DNA from: an uncultured Bacteroidales bacterium
Lineage (GTDB): Bacteria > Bacteroidota > Bacteroidia > Bacteroidales > UBA932
Reading direction: 5' to 3'
Assembly (NCBI GenBank): GCA_944326305.1
Contig: CALVDL010000013.1
Coordinates: 1 to 64,000, forward strand
Length of the DNA stretch: 64,000 bases
The position numbers and the translations under genes are program-made. Position 1 is the first letter of the stretch; every line of letters begins with the position of its first letter. The notes beneath the pieces are model-generated. The model was not told where the DNA came from and ran no database searches. It saw only the letters and a list, made by a program, of their open reading frames with translations. This document shows positions 28,101-36,354 of this stretch, piece after piece.

Positions 28101-28215
28101 GTTCACTCTCAGCAATATCAGCAAGTACGGCGTCGACCCAGAAATAGGGAGCAGTCTTGGACAGAGTTATCCTCAGCAATATACTGTCAGCATAGGATGT
28201 AACTTGGTTTTTTAA
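25147..28215 (+). CDS. SusC-like TonB-dependent transporter (first PUL)
   Basis: Outer-membrane oligosaccharide importer of 1022 residues. After the signal peptide come a carboxypeptidase-like domain (VRGTVLDSENVPIIGASVLETGSVSNGAITDIDGHFTL) and the TonB box region (DESVVVGYGTQ). The plug follows (ITGSVSQVKTE, NIRGFGSPLVIIDGIEG, ILKDASGSIYGARAGNGVLLVTTKRG), then a 22-strand barrel ending with CNLVF. It pairs with the SusD-like lipoprotein 21 nt downstream. The substrate is inferred as manno-oligosaccharide from neighbouring enzymes. Confidence 0.96.
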   Translation: MKRIGILIIIALSVLGWGGNYISLNAQEAEITVRGTVLDSENVPIIGASVLETGSVSNGAITDIDGHFTLKVKAGASLEISCIGYASQEVQAAAEVNVILATDTEFLDESVVVGYGTQRVATITGSVSQVKTEKITTAPVQNTTHALAGQLPGLVSKQTSGLPGQDNASLNIRGFGSPLVIIDGIEGSLETIDPNQIESISILKDASGSIYGARAGNGVLLVTTKRGSNAKPTITFNASYSLQSNTVTTPSASSAQRAQLDNDIYINGGGSIDRAPYTQEEIELFRAGTDPEYVNADWYRAAIRQFAPQQNHNLSISGGTDKIKYYGYFGYNRQETQFKYNGGNYDRFNFQVNFDAKITKQINAGMNLQYMRDIKNYPSGGDLYQDGVNFWRDIIYGADPRYPLYLPDRSLLSYANIQNGSPLWAVDIDKSGYHRTTRNNMKFTGFVEYNFKYVKGLKLKANILFTSNNSFLKWMHKRGEFYTYEIGVDEYVFARNSVAPSSLTESYDMDNNIVQQYSINYDREFNGHTVSVLAMYESTLDKYTGFNTSIEGFDTTIIEEMRAGDESTAENNSSSINYGRRSFIGRVDYNYKDKYMVEAIVRADASSRFAKGYRWGVFPSISVGWNIAKENFMSDASFVDNLKVRASFGESGYDAVASFNYLTGYKYNLLYTFGDTIYNGLVSTGLANELLTWEQMFITNLGVDFSFFDRKLYGEIDIFQRNRNGIPGYRYQSLPNTFGATLPQENLNAIRTRGFDLRIGTSGSAGSFMYDVSANLSYNKSVWTKYDQAPETDPDRARLYFNEGKNVDRQVGYLTDGIFTSQEEIDNWGVTFDELNNDNSTLAPGDIKFVDRNKDGVINWRDQTDIGKGSTPHWMMGINGNFSWKGLDLSLLFQGAWGYTTALSYDSNTSTYCELYYDQYHNPDPDALIARPNGAITNGWTTDFYYKNTVYLRLKNAALGYSLPKRIVSKIGISKLRIYVAGTNLFTLSNISKYGVDPEIGSSLGQSYPQQYTVSIGCNLVF

Positions 28216-28236
28216 CATTAATAGGCAGAATCTGAT

Positions 28237-30150
28237 ATGAAAAGAAAATTTCAAATAATTGTACTGGCTCTGGTGACTGTACTGGCGGTTTCCTGCTCAG
28301 ATATCCTTAACCAGAAACCCAGCGACCAGTATACGGATGCTCAGCTTTGGAATGATGAATTCCTTGTGGAGAACCATCTTGCCCAGCTGTATGCAATGTG
28401 TCCGGTGATGGTCAATGACGCATTGTGCGTGTATTCTCCTGACAATTCTCCGTTGAATATCAATTTTTCCGACTATATCTCCATGCTCGGGTTCTCTGCA
28501 CAAGGAGAAGGTCCGGTGCATGCCACTACAGTCGCCGATGAAGCCAAATACAGCGGCAGGGGAGCCCAGTCAAACTATACCGGCATGAAACTTAACGGTA
28601 TACAGTCAAACTCAAATGTCCTGAGATGGTGGGACAATGCTTATTATTTGAACAGGCAGCTGAACCATTTTATAGAGAATATCGCAAATTCGACTCTCAA
28701 AACGGCAAAGGTCAGGGAAGCTGAGGCCCGCTTTATCAGGGCATTCAACTATTTTGCAATGGTAAAACGGTATGGCGGTGTCCCTCTCATAAAAAAAGAG
28801 ATTCCGATCAATGCCTCCGACGAAGAAATGTACCCGAAGCGCGATTCAGAAAAAGACTGCTATGATTTCATCATATCCGAATGTCTGGATATAGCGGAGG
28901 TCCTTGAAGATAAGCCGGAGGCCGGAAGGGCAAGCAAATGGGCGGCATTGGCCCTTGCAAGCAGGGCGGCACTCTATGCCGGAAGTATTGCAAAATACGG
29001 GACAATGCAGCTGGACAACCTTCTGGGGATTCCGGCAGATCAGGCAAACTACTATTATGATATATCCAAAAAAGCCTCTGAGAGAATTATGAATGAAAGC
29101 TCCCACGACCTTTATCGTGTCGGGAGTGATAAAGTACAGTTGCTCAAGGACGTTTTCCTTGTAAAGGACAACTGTGAAGCCATTATGGTAAAACGCCATT
29201 CTGGCCTCGGGGGAGAACAGTCCAACAGCAGATGGTCCTGGGACATATGCTGCTGCCCGAAGCCTAATGCATGGAACGTAGGGCAGTACAGTCTTCCTTA
29301 TTACGATTTCGTAGAGAATTTCGATTTCAAGGACGGGACTTCAGGTAAGATACCTCGTGAGGAACTTGAAGGTAAGGCATGGTCAATGGAAGAATTTTTC
29401 GGTAACAGGGATCCTCGACTTTCAGCATGGTTCTGGACAAACGGTACATCGTGGCCTGGTGCAGTAGGTGCCCCTGTATTCGAAGACAATACAATATCCA
29501 TGTACAGGGGAATAAAGACTTCTGACGGAAGCATATTCTTCAATGCTACTGCCCCAACCTACAAACCGGATGATGAATCCGAAGGTATATTGTGCTATGG
29601 TGACCAGATGGCGGAAATGCTTACAGCATCAACTACGACAGGATTCGGTGTAATGAAATACCTTGACCCGAATGCTGACAATATGATATGGTTTGTACAG
29701 TCCACCACAGACTACCAGATTTTCAGATATGCTGAAATACTCCTGAACCATGCGGAGGCATGCTATGAACTCGGATTCCCTGACGATGCCCTTGATGATA
29801 TAAACGAAATCAGGGACAGGGCAGGAGTGGCAAAACTGACGTCTATTACGTTCGAGGCCATCCAGAAAGAGAGAATGACAGAACTTTGTTTTGAAAACCA
29901 TCGATATTGGGACCTTAGAAGATGGAGAAAGGCTGTGGAAGTGCTTGACAACAAACCTCATCAGGGTATTGTCTACATCCTTGACTATGAATCTTATAAG
30001 GAAGGGAATCCTAAATTCTGGATTGAGGTGGATGACCAGATTGATGACAAGACGACAAATCCTGTGTTCCCAGCCAAGAACTATTATTTCCCGATAGGTG
30101 ACGGCACGACGACCGCGAACACGAATCTCCTGGAAAATCCGGAATATTAG
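28237..30150 (+). CDS. SusD-like glycan-binding lipoprotein (first PUL)
   Basis: Surface lipoprotein of 637 residues (lipobox AVSC, Cys20) that caps the SusC barrel and binds glycan. Family marks are ILNQKPSDQYTDAQLWND near the N-terminus, the TPR-like helices (AEARFIRAFNYFAMVKRYGGVPLIKKEI), RYAEILLNHAEACYELG and the late IQKERMTELCFENHRYWDLRRWRKA. It is longer than SusD itself (about 550 residues), normal for many homologs. Confidence 0.96.
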   Translation: MKRKFQIIVLALVTVLAVSCSDILNQKPSDQYTDAQLWNDEFLVENHLAQLYAMCPVMVNDALCVYSPDNSPLNINFSDYISMLGFSAQGEGPVHATTVADEAKYSGRGAQSNYTGMKLNGIQSNSNVLRWWDNAYYLNRQLNHFIENIANSTLKTAKVREAEARFIRAFNYFAMVKRYGGVPLIKKEIPINASDEEMYPKRDSEKDCYDFIISECLDIAEVLEDKPEAGRASKWAALALASRAALYAGSIAKYGTMQLDNLLGIPADQANYYYDISKKASERIMNESSHDLYRVGSDKVQLLKDVFLVKDNCEAIMVKRHSGLGGEQSNSRWSWDICCCPKPNAWNVGQYSLPYYDFVENFDFKDGTSGKIPREELEGKAWSMEEFFGNRDPRLSAWFWTNGTSWPGAVGAPVFEDNTISMYRGIKTSDGSIFFNATAPTYKPDDESEGILCYGDQMAEMLTASTTTGFGVMKYLDPNADNMIWFVQSTTDYQIFRYAEILLNHAEACYELGFPDDALDDINEIRDRAGVAKLTSITFEAIQKERMTELCFENHRYWDLRRWRKAVEVLDNKPHQGIVYILDYESYKEGNPKFWIEVDDQIDDKTTNPVFPAKNYYFPIGDGTTTANTNLLENPEY

Positions 30151-30184
30151 ACCAACATATTATTAATCATTAAAAACTAATGTT

Positions 30185-31396
30185 ATGAAAAAGTCATTTT
30201 TAATTCTGAGTGTGGCGTTTGCAATTTTCGCCATCTCATGTAGTGAGGATCCTAAACCTGCGGATCCGGATGATCCGGGTACGGAACAGCCTGAAGATCC
30301 GGATGACCCGGATAACCCGGATGATCCGGCAGACGAAGAGGTGACTGACCTGAATGCGTCGAACCCTGAGACAGCGAACTGCTATATTATCAGCAAAGGG
30401 GGAAGATATTGCTTTAATGCGACTGTTATGGGTAATGGCAATGATGGCCTTATGGAGTCATTTGATACAAAAACTACGGCTATAGAGCCGACAAAGGCTG
30501 TTCTTGTGTGGGAAGATACAGGTGGCCTTATCACTGATGTGGAATTGGTGGACGGGAAACTGTATTTCACTTGCGGAAGAGGAGACGGGAATGCAGTTGT
30601 CGCTGCTACTGATGATGCCGGCACGGTATTGTGGAGCTGGCATATCTGGAGTTCAGTAGAACCAGGAACAGTTGCTGTCAATTATTCATATCCTGCTGAT
30701 GAAGAAAGCGAATATGCCGGAGAAGAAGGTACGTGGGAAGTAATGGACCGAAACCTGGGTGCATTCAGTAATGATGTTACTGATATGGAAAATTCATACG
30801 GTCTTTATTATCAGTGGGGCCGTAAAGATCCGTTCTCGCTGTTTCTTCTTGATCAGTCGTTGCCTGGCTGCCATCAGGTAGCAGGAAGCGCTGATGAGAA
30901 CAATGGACAGAATACGATAGAATACTCTATTGCAAATCCATCGACATGGCTTATCGGCTACCAGTATGGTGCGGATGCTGACCAGAGAAGCTGGGTATAT
31001 TCTGCAGATGTTGAAGGTCAGTATAAATTTAATGAACTGTGGGGTAATAATTGCACATACGGGTATCATGAAACATATCCTCAGAAAACAATATATGACC
31101 CGTGTCCTGCAGGCTATCGTATAGCTACTCACCTGTTCTATATGTACTGTAAAGATTCTGGCGGAAATTGGGCTTCAACTCCAGAAGGTGATCTGACTAT
31201 TTATGAAGGACTGACTATCCCTAAAGCAGGGTTCATTGATTATTCAATGGGTGCTGTTACTACTGATACTTCAGTATGGACAGACTCTGCTGCCTGGGGT
31301 GGTAATGATAAATCATTCCGTGTTCTTCCTGGTGACTCTAATGACCAGACCGGACGCGGAAGGGCATTCCCTGTACGTTGCATGAAGGTCAAATAG
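30185..31396 (+). CDS. FISUMP-domain lipoprotein in the SusE position
   Basis: Probable surface lipoprotein of 403 residues (lipobox FAISC, Cys19). A highly acidic Asp/Pro linker of repeated PDDP units spans residues 22-50. Then comes a beta-rich part and a C-terminal FISUMP-like domain: MDRNLGAF, GLYYQWGRKDPF, YDPCPAGYRIAT, RAFPVRCMKVK. FISUMP domains occur in secreted fibrolytic and Bacteroidota proteins and have no firmly known function. Its place right after SusD, where PULs put surface glycan-binding proteins, suggests glycan binding. A terminator follows. Confidence 0.75.
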   Translation: MKKSFLILSVAFAIFAISCSEDPKPADPDDPGTEQPEDPDDPDNPDDPADEEVTDLNASNPETANCYIISKGGRYCFNATVMGNGNDGLMESFDTKTTAIEPTKAVLVWEDTGGLITDVELVDGKLYFTCGRGDGNAVVAATDDAGTVLWSWHIWSSVEPGTVAVNYSYPADEESEYAGEEGTWEVMDRNLGAFSNDVTDMENSYGLYYQWGRKDPFSLFLLDQSLPGCHQVAGSADENNGQNTIEYSIANPSTWLIGYQYGADADQRSWVYSADVEGQYKFNELWGNNCTYGYHETYPQKTIYDPCPAGYRIATHLFYMYCKDSGGNWASTPEGDLTIYEGLTIPKAGFIDYSMGAVTTDTSVWTDSAAWGGNDKSFRVLPGDSNDQTGRGRAFPVRCMKVK

Positions 31397-31420
31397 ACCT
31401 GTCAGTCGGTTCATTCATCC

Positions 31421-31464
31421 AAAAGGCTGGCTAAGACCGGAGAACTGTTCTTAGCCGGCCTTTT
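31421..31464 (+). terminator. Internal terminator or attenuator between transport and enzyme genes
   Basis: A 16-bp stem with a single G-T pair: AAAAGGCTGGCTAAGA at 31421-31436 pairs with TCTTAGCCGGCCTTTT at 31449-31464, loop 12 nt. The stem ends in T residues that pair with the leading A run. It should reduce transcription past the SusC/D genes into the GH5 gene. Confidence 0.85.
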
Positions 31465-31476
31465 AAAAATAATGAT

Positions 31477-32697
31477 ATGAAAATCAGATTATTATATATT
31501 GCATCTATATTTTTCGCCGTTACATTTATCGGCTGTTCCTGCTCTAAAGATGGCAAAGACGGAGCAGAAGGGGGCGATACCGGAGAATATGCGATAGACA
31601 AATACTGGTCAGATGACTATACAGGAACCTATGGGATACAGGTAACTGCATCTGACGGGCAGGCTCCGAGAATGTTGCTTGCGGATGAAATATTCTATGC
31701 AACAGGGGTGAACTGTTTCAATCTGTTTACTCAGTCATTTTCCGGCAATACATTCTCCATGAGGAATGTAGAGAGTGCCATCACCGTTCTTGAGGAAGAG
31801 GAAGTGCCTGTGGTCCGGTTCAGTTGTATACCGTATTATGCTTCAGAATACGGTATATATTTCGATAACAGGGATGCATACCTTGCTACGCTTGATGCTA
31901 TAGCTACCATGGCGGATGAAAAGCATATAGGGCTGATTCCGTCCATATTCTGGAAACCGTCCGAAACAGCCGCTTATTTCGCTGAGGAATACAAAGCGTG
32001 GGGAGATAAGGACAGTCGGACTTATGCTTTTATGCTTGAATATACCAGGGATATTGTCAATACACTGAAAGACCACAAATCGATTTTTGCCTGGGAATTC
32101 GGCAATGAATTCAGTCTGGATGCTGACATATCCATTGCCGGATATCCGGAACTTTCCGCTTACGATGTACGTACTGCCTATCAGGGATTTGCCGATCTTA
32201 TTTCGGAACTTGATCCGCACGGAAGGTTGATTGCCAGCGGGAATAGTGTAATGCGCAATGCACAGTACAACCTTTTGCATAATAAGACCTGGGACAATGA
32301 TTCTTTTGACCAATATGTAGAAATAACTGGAATAATGACACCTGAACCAATGTCAGGAATGTCTGAGCATGTCTATGAAGAGGACAGGGTTTTTTCTGAT
32401 AGAGGTACCGTGAGTCGCGATGAACAGATTAAATGTGCCCTGGAGGCGGCCGCAGCAAACGGCAAAGTCTACTATATCGGAGAATTTACCGGTCCCCGGT
32501 CCGCTGATGAAGCGCTTATGAGGACCAATTATGACATCTATTATAACAATAGGGTCCAACTGTCCCTTATGTGGAATTATGCATTACGCGGTGATGTAGA
32601 ATGGAGTTTCAGTGCAAACGGCGATATGGGACAGCTGGCTTTTGCCCTTATGAGGGAATATAACGTCAAATTCTCACAGCTGGGCGGTAAACATTAA
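31477..32697 (+). CDS. GH5-like endo-beta-mannanase lipoprotein
   Basis: Probable surface lipoprotein of 406 residues (lipobox FIGC, Cys20, followed by acidic linker). GH-A barrel with FYATGVNCFNLFTQSF near residue 72, the acid/base Glu in AWEFGNEFSLD and the nucleophile Glu in YYIGEFTGPR. The pattern resembles GH5 subfamily 7 mannanases, which fits the beta-mannosidase and alpha-galactosidases of this operon. The subfamily is not proven; other GH5 specificities remain possible. As an outer-surface endo-enzyme it would make oligosaccharides for SusC/D. Confidence 0.78.
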   Translation: MKIRLLYIASIFFAVTFIGCSCSKDGKDGAEGGDTGEYAIDKYWSDDYTGTYGIQVTASDGQAPRMLLADEIFYATGVNCFNLFTQSFSGNTFSMRNVESAITVLEEEEVPVVRFSCIPYYASEYGIYFDNRDAYLATLDAIATMADEKHIGLIPSIFWKPSETAAYFAEEYKAWGDKDSRTYAFMLEYTRDIVNTLKDHKSIFAWEFGNEFSLDADISIAGYPELSAYDVRTAYQGFADLISELDPHGRLIASGNSVMRNAQYNLLHNKTWDNDSFDQYVEITGIMTPEPMSGMSEHVYEEDRVFSDRGTVSRDEQIKCALEAAAANGKVYYIGEFTGPRSADEALMRTNYDIYYNNRVQLSLMWNYALRGDVEWSFSANGDMGQLAFALMREYNVKFSQLGGKH

Positions 32698-32711
32698 TAC
32701 GGTAAGGAATT

Positions 32712-34253
32712 ATGAATTCAAGAATATTTTCTATCTGGATGGTCCTTCTTGTTGCCCTTTCCTGTACTGACAGTGGCGGGCAGGTGGAAGAACCCAGTGA
32801 TTTTCCCGAAGAAGATGCCATTGAATGTGTGAAAGTTACGTTAGACAGCCCTACCGGAGTAAAGGTGCAGGCTGTCGGTGTAGAACTTGACCCGCACTTC
32901 TATTCCCAGAATGTAATAGGGAAAAACGATGCTTCTAAAGAAGAAGATTGGCAGATTGTCATAGACAGGGTTAAAAAAATGAAGATCCACAGGTTTAGAG
33001 TTATGATCCAGCCACAGTGGTTCGAGCCTTATAATGACAATGATGATCCGCAGAATACTGATTTTTCAAAATTCTACTGGAATACCATAGAGATGCAGTC
33101 GTTGTACAAGGTTCTTGATCTTGCACAGGAAGAGAATATTGCTGTCTGCCTTGTTGTATGGGGATGTACAAGGAGTGTTACAATGCTGGAAAGTGAGTTC
33201 AGTGACGTCACGACCTGTTTCATGGCTGATCTGGACGGGTGTACTAACTGGATGTGCCCTCCAGAGGATCCGGAGGAGTTTGCGGAGAATTTTGCTGCAC
33301 TGACGAGTTATCTTATAAACGAGAAAGGCTATACATGCATCAAAGAAATCACTCCTTTCAATGAGCCGGACGGTAATGTGATAGCTATCGGGCCTTATAT
33401 TGAGGTTTGCCAGGCTCTTGACAGGCATTTTACAAGGCTTTCCATAAGAGATAAAGTCAAATTCACTCTGTCGGACAATACCGATACCCGGCGTGAATTC
33501 CTCCAAGGTTGTGCCGATGGACTGAAAGGTATCGCGGACCTGTTCAATTCGCACACTTATATTTTCGGATATGAAACACCTAACAGTACAGTGCAGGAAT
33601 GGGAGCGGGCAAATGTAGAGGTGTCCGCACAGGCAGGCCTGGATCATATGGTAGGAGAATTCGGATCAAACCAATGTGTAGGTGCGACAAGACAGAAAGA
33701 CATTGACCTGTATTTGCGTGGAGTCCTTATGGCAAGGCATGTGCTCAATTTCTTCAATGCCGGCGCATGCGGGGTAAGCTACTGGAGCCTTATTGATCAG
33801 TATTACCATTTCAGTGAGGGACTTACCAATATGCAGCAGCTCGGATTATGGAGATATCTCAAGTCATCATACAGGGTTAATCCTATTTATAGTGAATTGA
33901 CTGAAGATTATCAGTGCCGGGACCAATATTATTCGTATGCCATGCTTACGGAAAATATCCGGCCCGGTGCCGACATATATCCGATTGATCTGGGCTATGA
34001 TTTCGCTAATGCAACTGCATTCAGAAATGAGGACGGGAAGTGGGTATATGTCATTGCAAACCAAGAAGACGAGACAATCGGACTGTCTATTGTAAATGAT
34101 GTGGAAGGTGAATTTGAAATCATAAGGTATAAAGAAGATGAACTGCCTTCTGACGATTCTCTACTGCAGCCATACAGGACAAGGAAAACAGCAGACGGGG
34201 CTCTGGATGTGGTCGCATATCCGCAGACCGTTGTCGTATGCAGACAGAAATAG
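32712..34253 (+). CDS. Clan GH-A glycoside hydrolase lipoprotein, copy 1
   Basis: Lipoprotein of 513 residues (lipobox ALSC, Cys18). The barrel shows RFRVMIQPQWFEPYNDNDDP, the probable acid/base in ITPFNEPDGN and the probable nucleophile in MVGEFGSNQCVGATR. A C-terminal beta-domain (about residues 430-513) follows, ending VVAYPQTVVVCRQK, a layout seen in GH30, GH39 and GH51. I cannot assign a numbered family. A close paralog ends the operon at 42791-44362. Most likely a surface endo- or exo-enzyme on the PUL's glycan. Confidence 0.72.
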   Translation: MNSRIFSIWMVLLVALSCTDSGGQVEEPSDFPEEDAIECVKVTLDSPTGVKVQAVGVELDPHFYSQNVIGKNDASKEEDWQIVIDRVKKMKIHRFRVMIQPQWFEPYNDNDDPQNTDFSKFYWNTIEMQSLYKVLDLAQEENIAVCLVVWGCTRSVTMLESEFSDVTTCFMADLDGCTNWMCPPEDPEEFAENFAALTSYLINEKGYTCIKEITPFNEPDGNVIAIGPYIEVCQALDRHFTRLSIRDKVKFTLSDNTDTRREFLQGCADGLKGIADLFNSHTYIFGYETPNSTVQEWERANVEVSAQAGLDHMVGEFGSNQCVGATRQKDIDLYLRGVLMARHVLNFFNAGACGVSYWSLIDQYYHFSEGLTNMQQLGLWRYLKSSYRVNPIYSELTEDYQCRDQYYSYAMLTENIRPGADIYPIDLGYDFANATAFRNEDGKWVYVIANQEDETIGLSIVNDVEGEFEIIRYKEDELPSDDSLLQPYRTRKTADGALDVVAYPQTVVVCRQK

Positions 34254-34263
34254 ATTTATATCC

Positions 34264-36354
34264 ATGCTTAACTTTTCCAGATACACAATGGCGGCGGTAA
34301 TGTCCGCCGCCATATTTCTGCTGTTCCAGACGGAGGCCTCCCCGCAGGTGAAGGTGCGGATGGAGGGTGACGGTACGGACATAGGCAGGTGGATTGACAC
34401 AAGGTTCGCGAAAGGGCAGCTGCCTCCGTTCTCGTTTGTGTCGGATGAAATCTCTTCCGATGAATTCATCCGCTCGTGGAAGTGGACAAGGCAGGAGAAT
34501 GCCTGCAGCGAAGAGGGTGTCATTTCACGCACTTTCTCATGGACGGACCCGGAAGGAGGGCTTGCTGTCGAATGTGATGTGAAAGGCTACCCGGAATACA
34601 AGGCGGTGGAATGGGTGCTCCGTTTCAGGAACCTCTCCGGGGAGAACAGCAGCCAGCTGACGCATATCAATGTTCTCGACATGGATATGGAATATGGCTC
34701 CCCTGACGGGGATCTCCTGCTGCACTACGCTGAAGGCAACAAGATATCCAAGGCCGACTACTCCCCGCGGACAGACACATTGAGGACGGGCGACCGTCTC
34801 CATATCTGCCCGACCGGAGGCCGCTCATCAGAAGGGGCGTTCCCTTTCTTCAATATAGAATCATCAGGTGCGCACAGCGGAAGCATGGTGGCTATAGGCT
34901 GGAGCGGGACATGGTTCATGGATATGGAGAAACTGTCACCGTCCTGCATGAACCTGTCTTCAGGGATGCTCAACACAGACCTTTTCCTCTATCCTGACGA
35001 GGAGATCCGGACACCTTCGGTAGCCATGATGTTCTGGAGCGGGGACAGGATGGACGGGCACAACAGGTTCCGCCGCCTGATCCTGCAGCACCATTCCAGG
35101 AAAATAGACGGCAAGCCTGTAGAATACCCACTGTGCAGCGGCTTCAACTACAGGGACCCGCAGCCGTTCGGGGAATATTCCGCCATAACGGAGAGCTGGG
35201 CAGTAGCAATGATCAACCGCTATGCCTACTTCGGGCTTGTCCCGGACGTATTCTGGCTTGATGCGGGGTGGCATACCGGCTCCGACAGGTGGCAGGAAGG
35301 CAAGAACTGGGCAAGCACCACCGGGAACTGGACGATAGACTCCACCCGGTTCCCGCACGGGATGAAACCGGTTTCAGACGCAGCACATAAGGCCGGGGCC
35401 AAGTTCATGCTCTGGTTCGAGCCTGAAAGGGTGGTCAAAGGTACGCAGTGGGCCGTGGAGCACAGTGACTGGATGCTCGACTACAAGCATCACCCTGCCG
35501 GTTCGGAGGAATCCACATGGCTCCTTTTCGATCTGGGCAATGACCAGGCATGCGACTGGCTCTGCTCATATTACGGAGACCTTATCGAGAAGAACGGGAT
35601 AGACTACTACAGGCAGGATTTCAACATGAGGCCTGCCGTGTACTGGGAGGCGGCGGACGAGCCCGGCCGCTCCGGGATGAAGGAGATACGCCATATAGAG
35701 AACCTCTACCGTTTCTGGGACTACCTTCTCGAAAGGTTCCCGCGTCTGCTGATAGACAACTGTGCCTCCGGAGGCAAACGCCTGGACTGGGAGACTATAG
35801 GCAGGAGCGCACCTCTGTGGAGGAGCGACTATTACCATTATGACGATCCTGACGGCTACCAGTGCCATACCTACGGGCTGAATTTCTGGCTGCCGGTGCA
35901 CGGCACGGGAATACTGCTTTCCGACAGCTATTCTTTCAGGTCGAGCCTGAGCTCAACTCTCATCTACAACTGGAAGATCACCGAAAAGGAGGAGTCCATA
36001 GTGGAGATGCACAAGCGTCTTGAAGAATACAGGGAGGTCAAGGACTACTATTATGAGGACTATTATCCTCTTTCCGGCACGGGTGACATAACGGGAAATG
36101 ACATCTGGCTCGCATACCAGATGCACAGGCCGTCCGACAGTTCGGGCATTATTGTGGCTTTCAGAAGGGAAGAATGCCAGGAACCGGACTGCACAGTCTC
36201 CCTCCAGGGGCTCGATCCTGATGCCGAGTACTCATTGACCGACAATGATTCAGGAAAAGAGACCGTATGCAAGGGGGCCTGTCTGATGGAAGGGCTGGAC
36301 CTTCACCTTGAAAACCCGAAAAGTTCATTATTGATCAAATACAGAAAACTATGA
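34264..36354 (+). CDS. GH36-like alpha-galactosidase, copy 1
   Basis: Secreted enzyme of about 696 residues, removing alpha-galactose side chains. N-terminal beta-sandwich to about residue 290, then a barrel with DVFWLDAGWH, FMLWFEPERV, IDYYRQDFN (probable nucleophile Asp) and LWRSDYYHYDDPDGYQCHTYG (probable acid/base Asp). ATG 34264 starts a signal peptide (TMAAVMSAAIFLLFQTEAS); an upstream in-frame ATG at 34138 lies inside the previous gene. The stop overlaps the start of copy 2 (ATGA). Confidence 0.87.
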   Translation: MLNFSRYTMAAVMSAAIFLLFQTEASPQVKVRMEGDGTDIGRWIDTRFAKGQLPPFSFVSDEISSDEFIRSWKWTRQENACSEEGVISRTFSWTDPEGGLAVECDVKGYPEYKAVEWVLRFRNLSGENSSQLTHINVLDMDMEYGSPDGDLLLHYAEGNKISKADYSPRTDTLRTGDRLHICPTGGRSSEGAFPFFNIESSGAHSGSMVAIGWSGTWFMDMEKLSPSCMNLSSGMLNTDLFLYPDEEIRTPSVAMMFWSGDRMDGHNRFRRLILQHHSRKIDGKPVEYPLCSGFNYRDPQPFGEYSAITESWAVAMINRYAYFGLVPDVFWLDAGWHTGSDRWQEGKNWASTTGNWTIDSTRFPHGMKPVSDAAHKAGAKFMLWFEPERVVKGTQWAVEHSDWMLDYKHHPAGSEESTWLLFDLGNDQACDWLCSYYGDLIEKNGIDYYRQDFNMRPAVYWEAADEPGRSGMKEIRHIENLYRFWDYLLERFPRLLIDNCASGGKRLDWETIGRSAPLWRSDYYHYDDPDGYQCHTYGLNFWLPVHGTGILLSDSYSFRSSLSSTLIYNWKITEKEESIVEMHKRLEEYREVKDYYYEDYYPLSGTGDITGNDIWLAYQMHRPSDSSGIIVAFRREECQEPDCTVSLQGLDPDAEYSLTDNDSGKETVCKGACLMEGLDLHLENPKSSLLIKYRKL

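Noticed and set aside
30242..30345. Tandem repeat or CRISPR-like array in GATCCGGATGA-type units
   Set aside because: The repeats encode the PDDP linker of a lipoprotein in frame, vary in length and have no spacers.
34138..34263. Upstream start of GH36 copy 1 as a longer protein
   Set aside because: The extension overlaps the preceding gene and would bury the signal peptide that begins at 34264.
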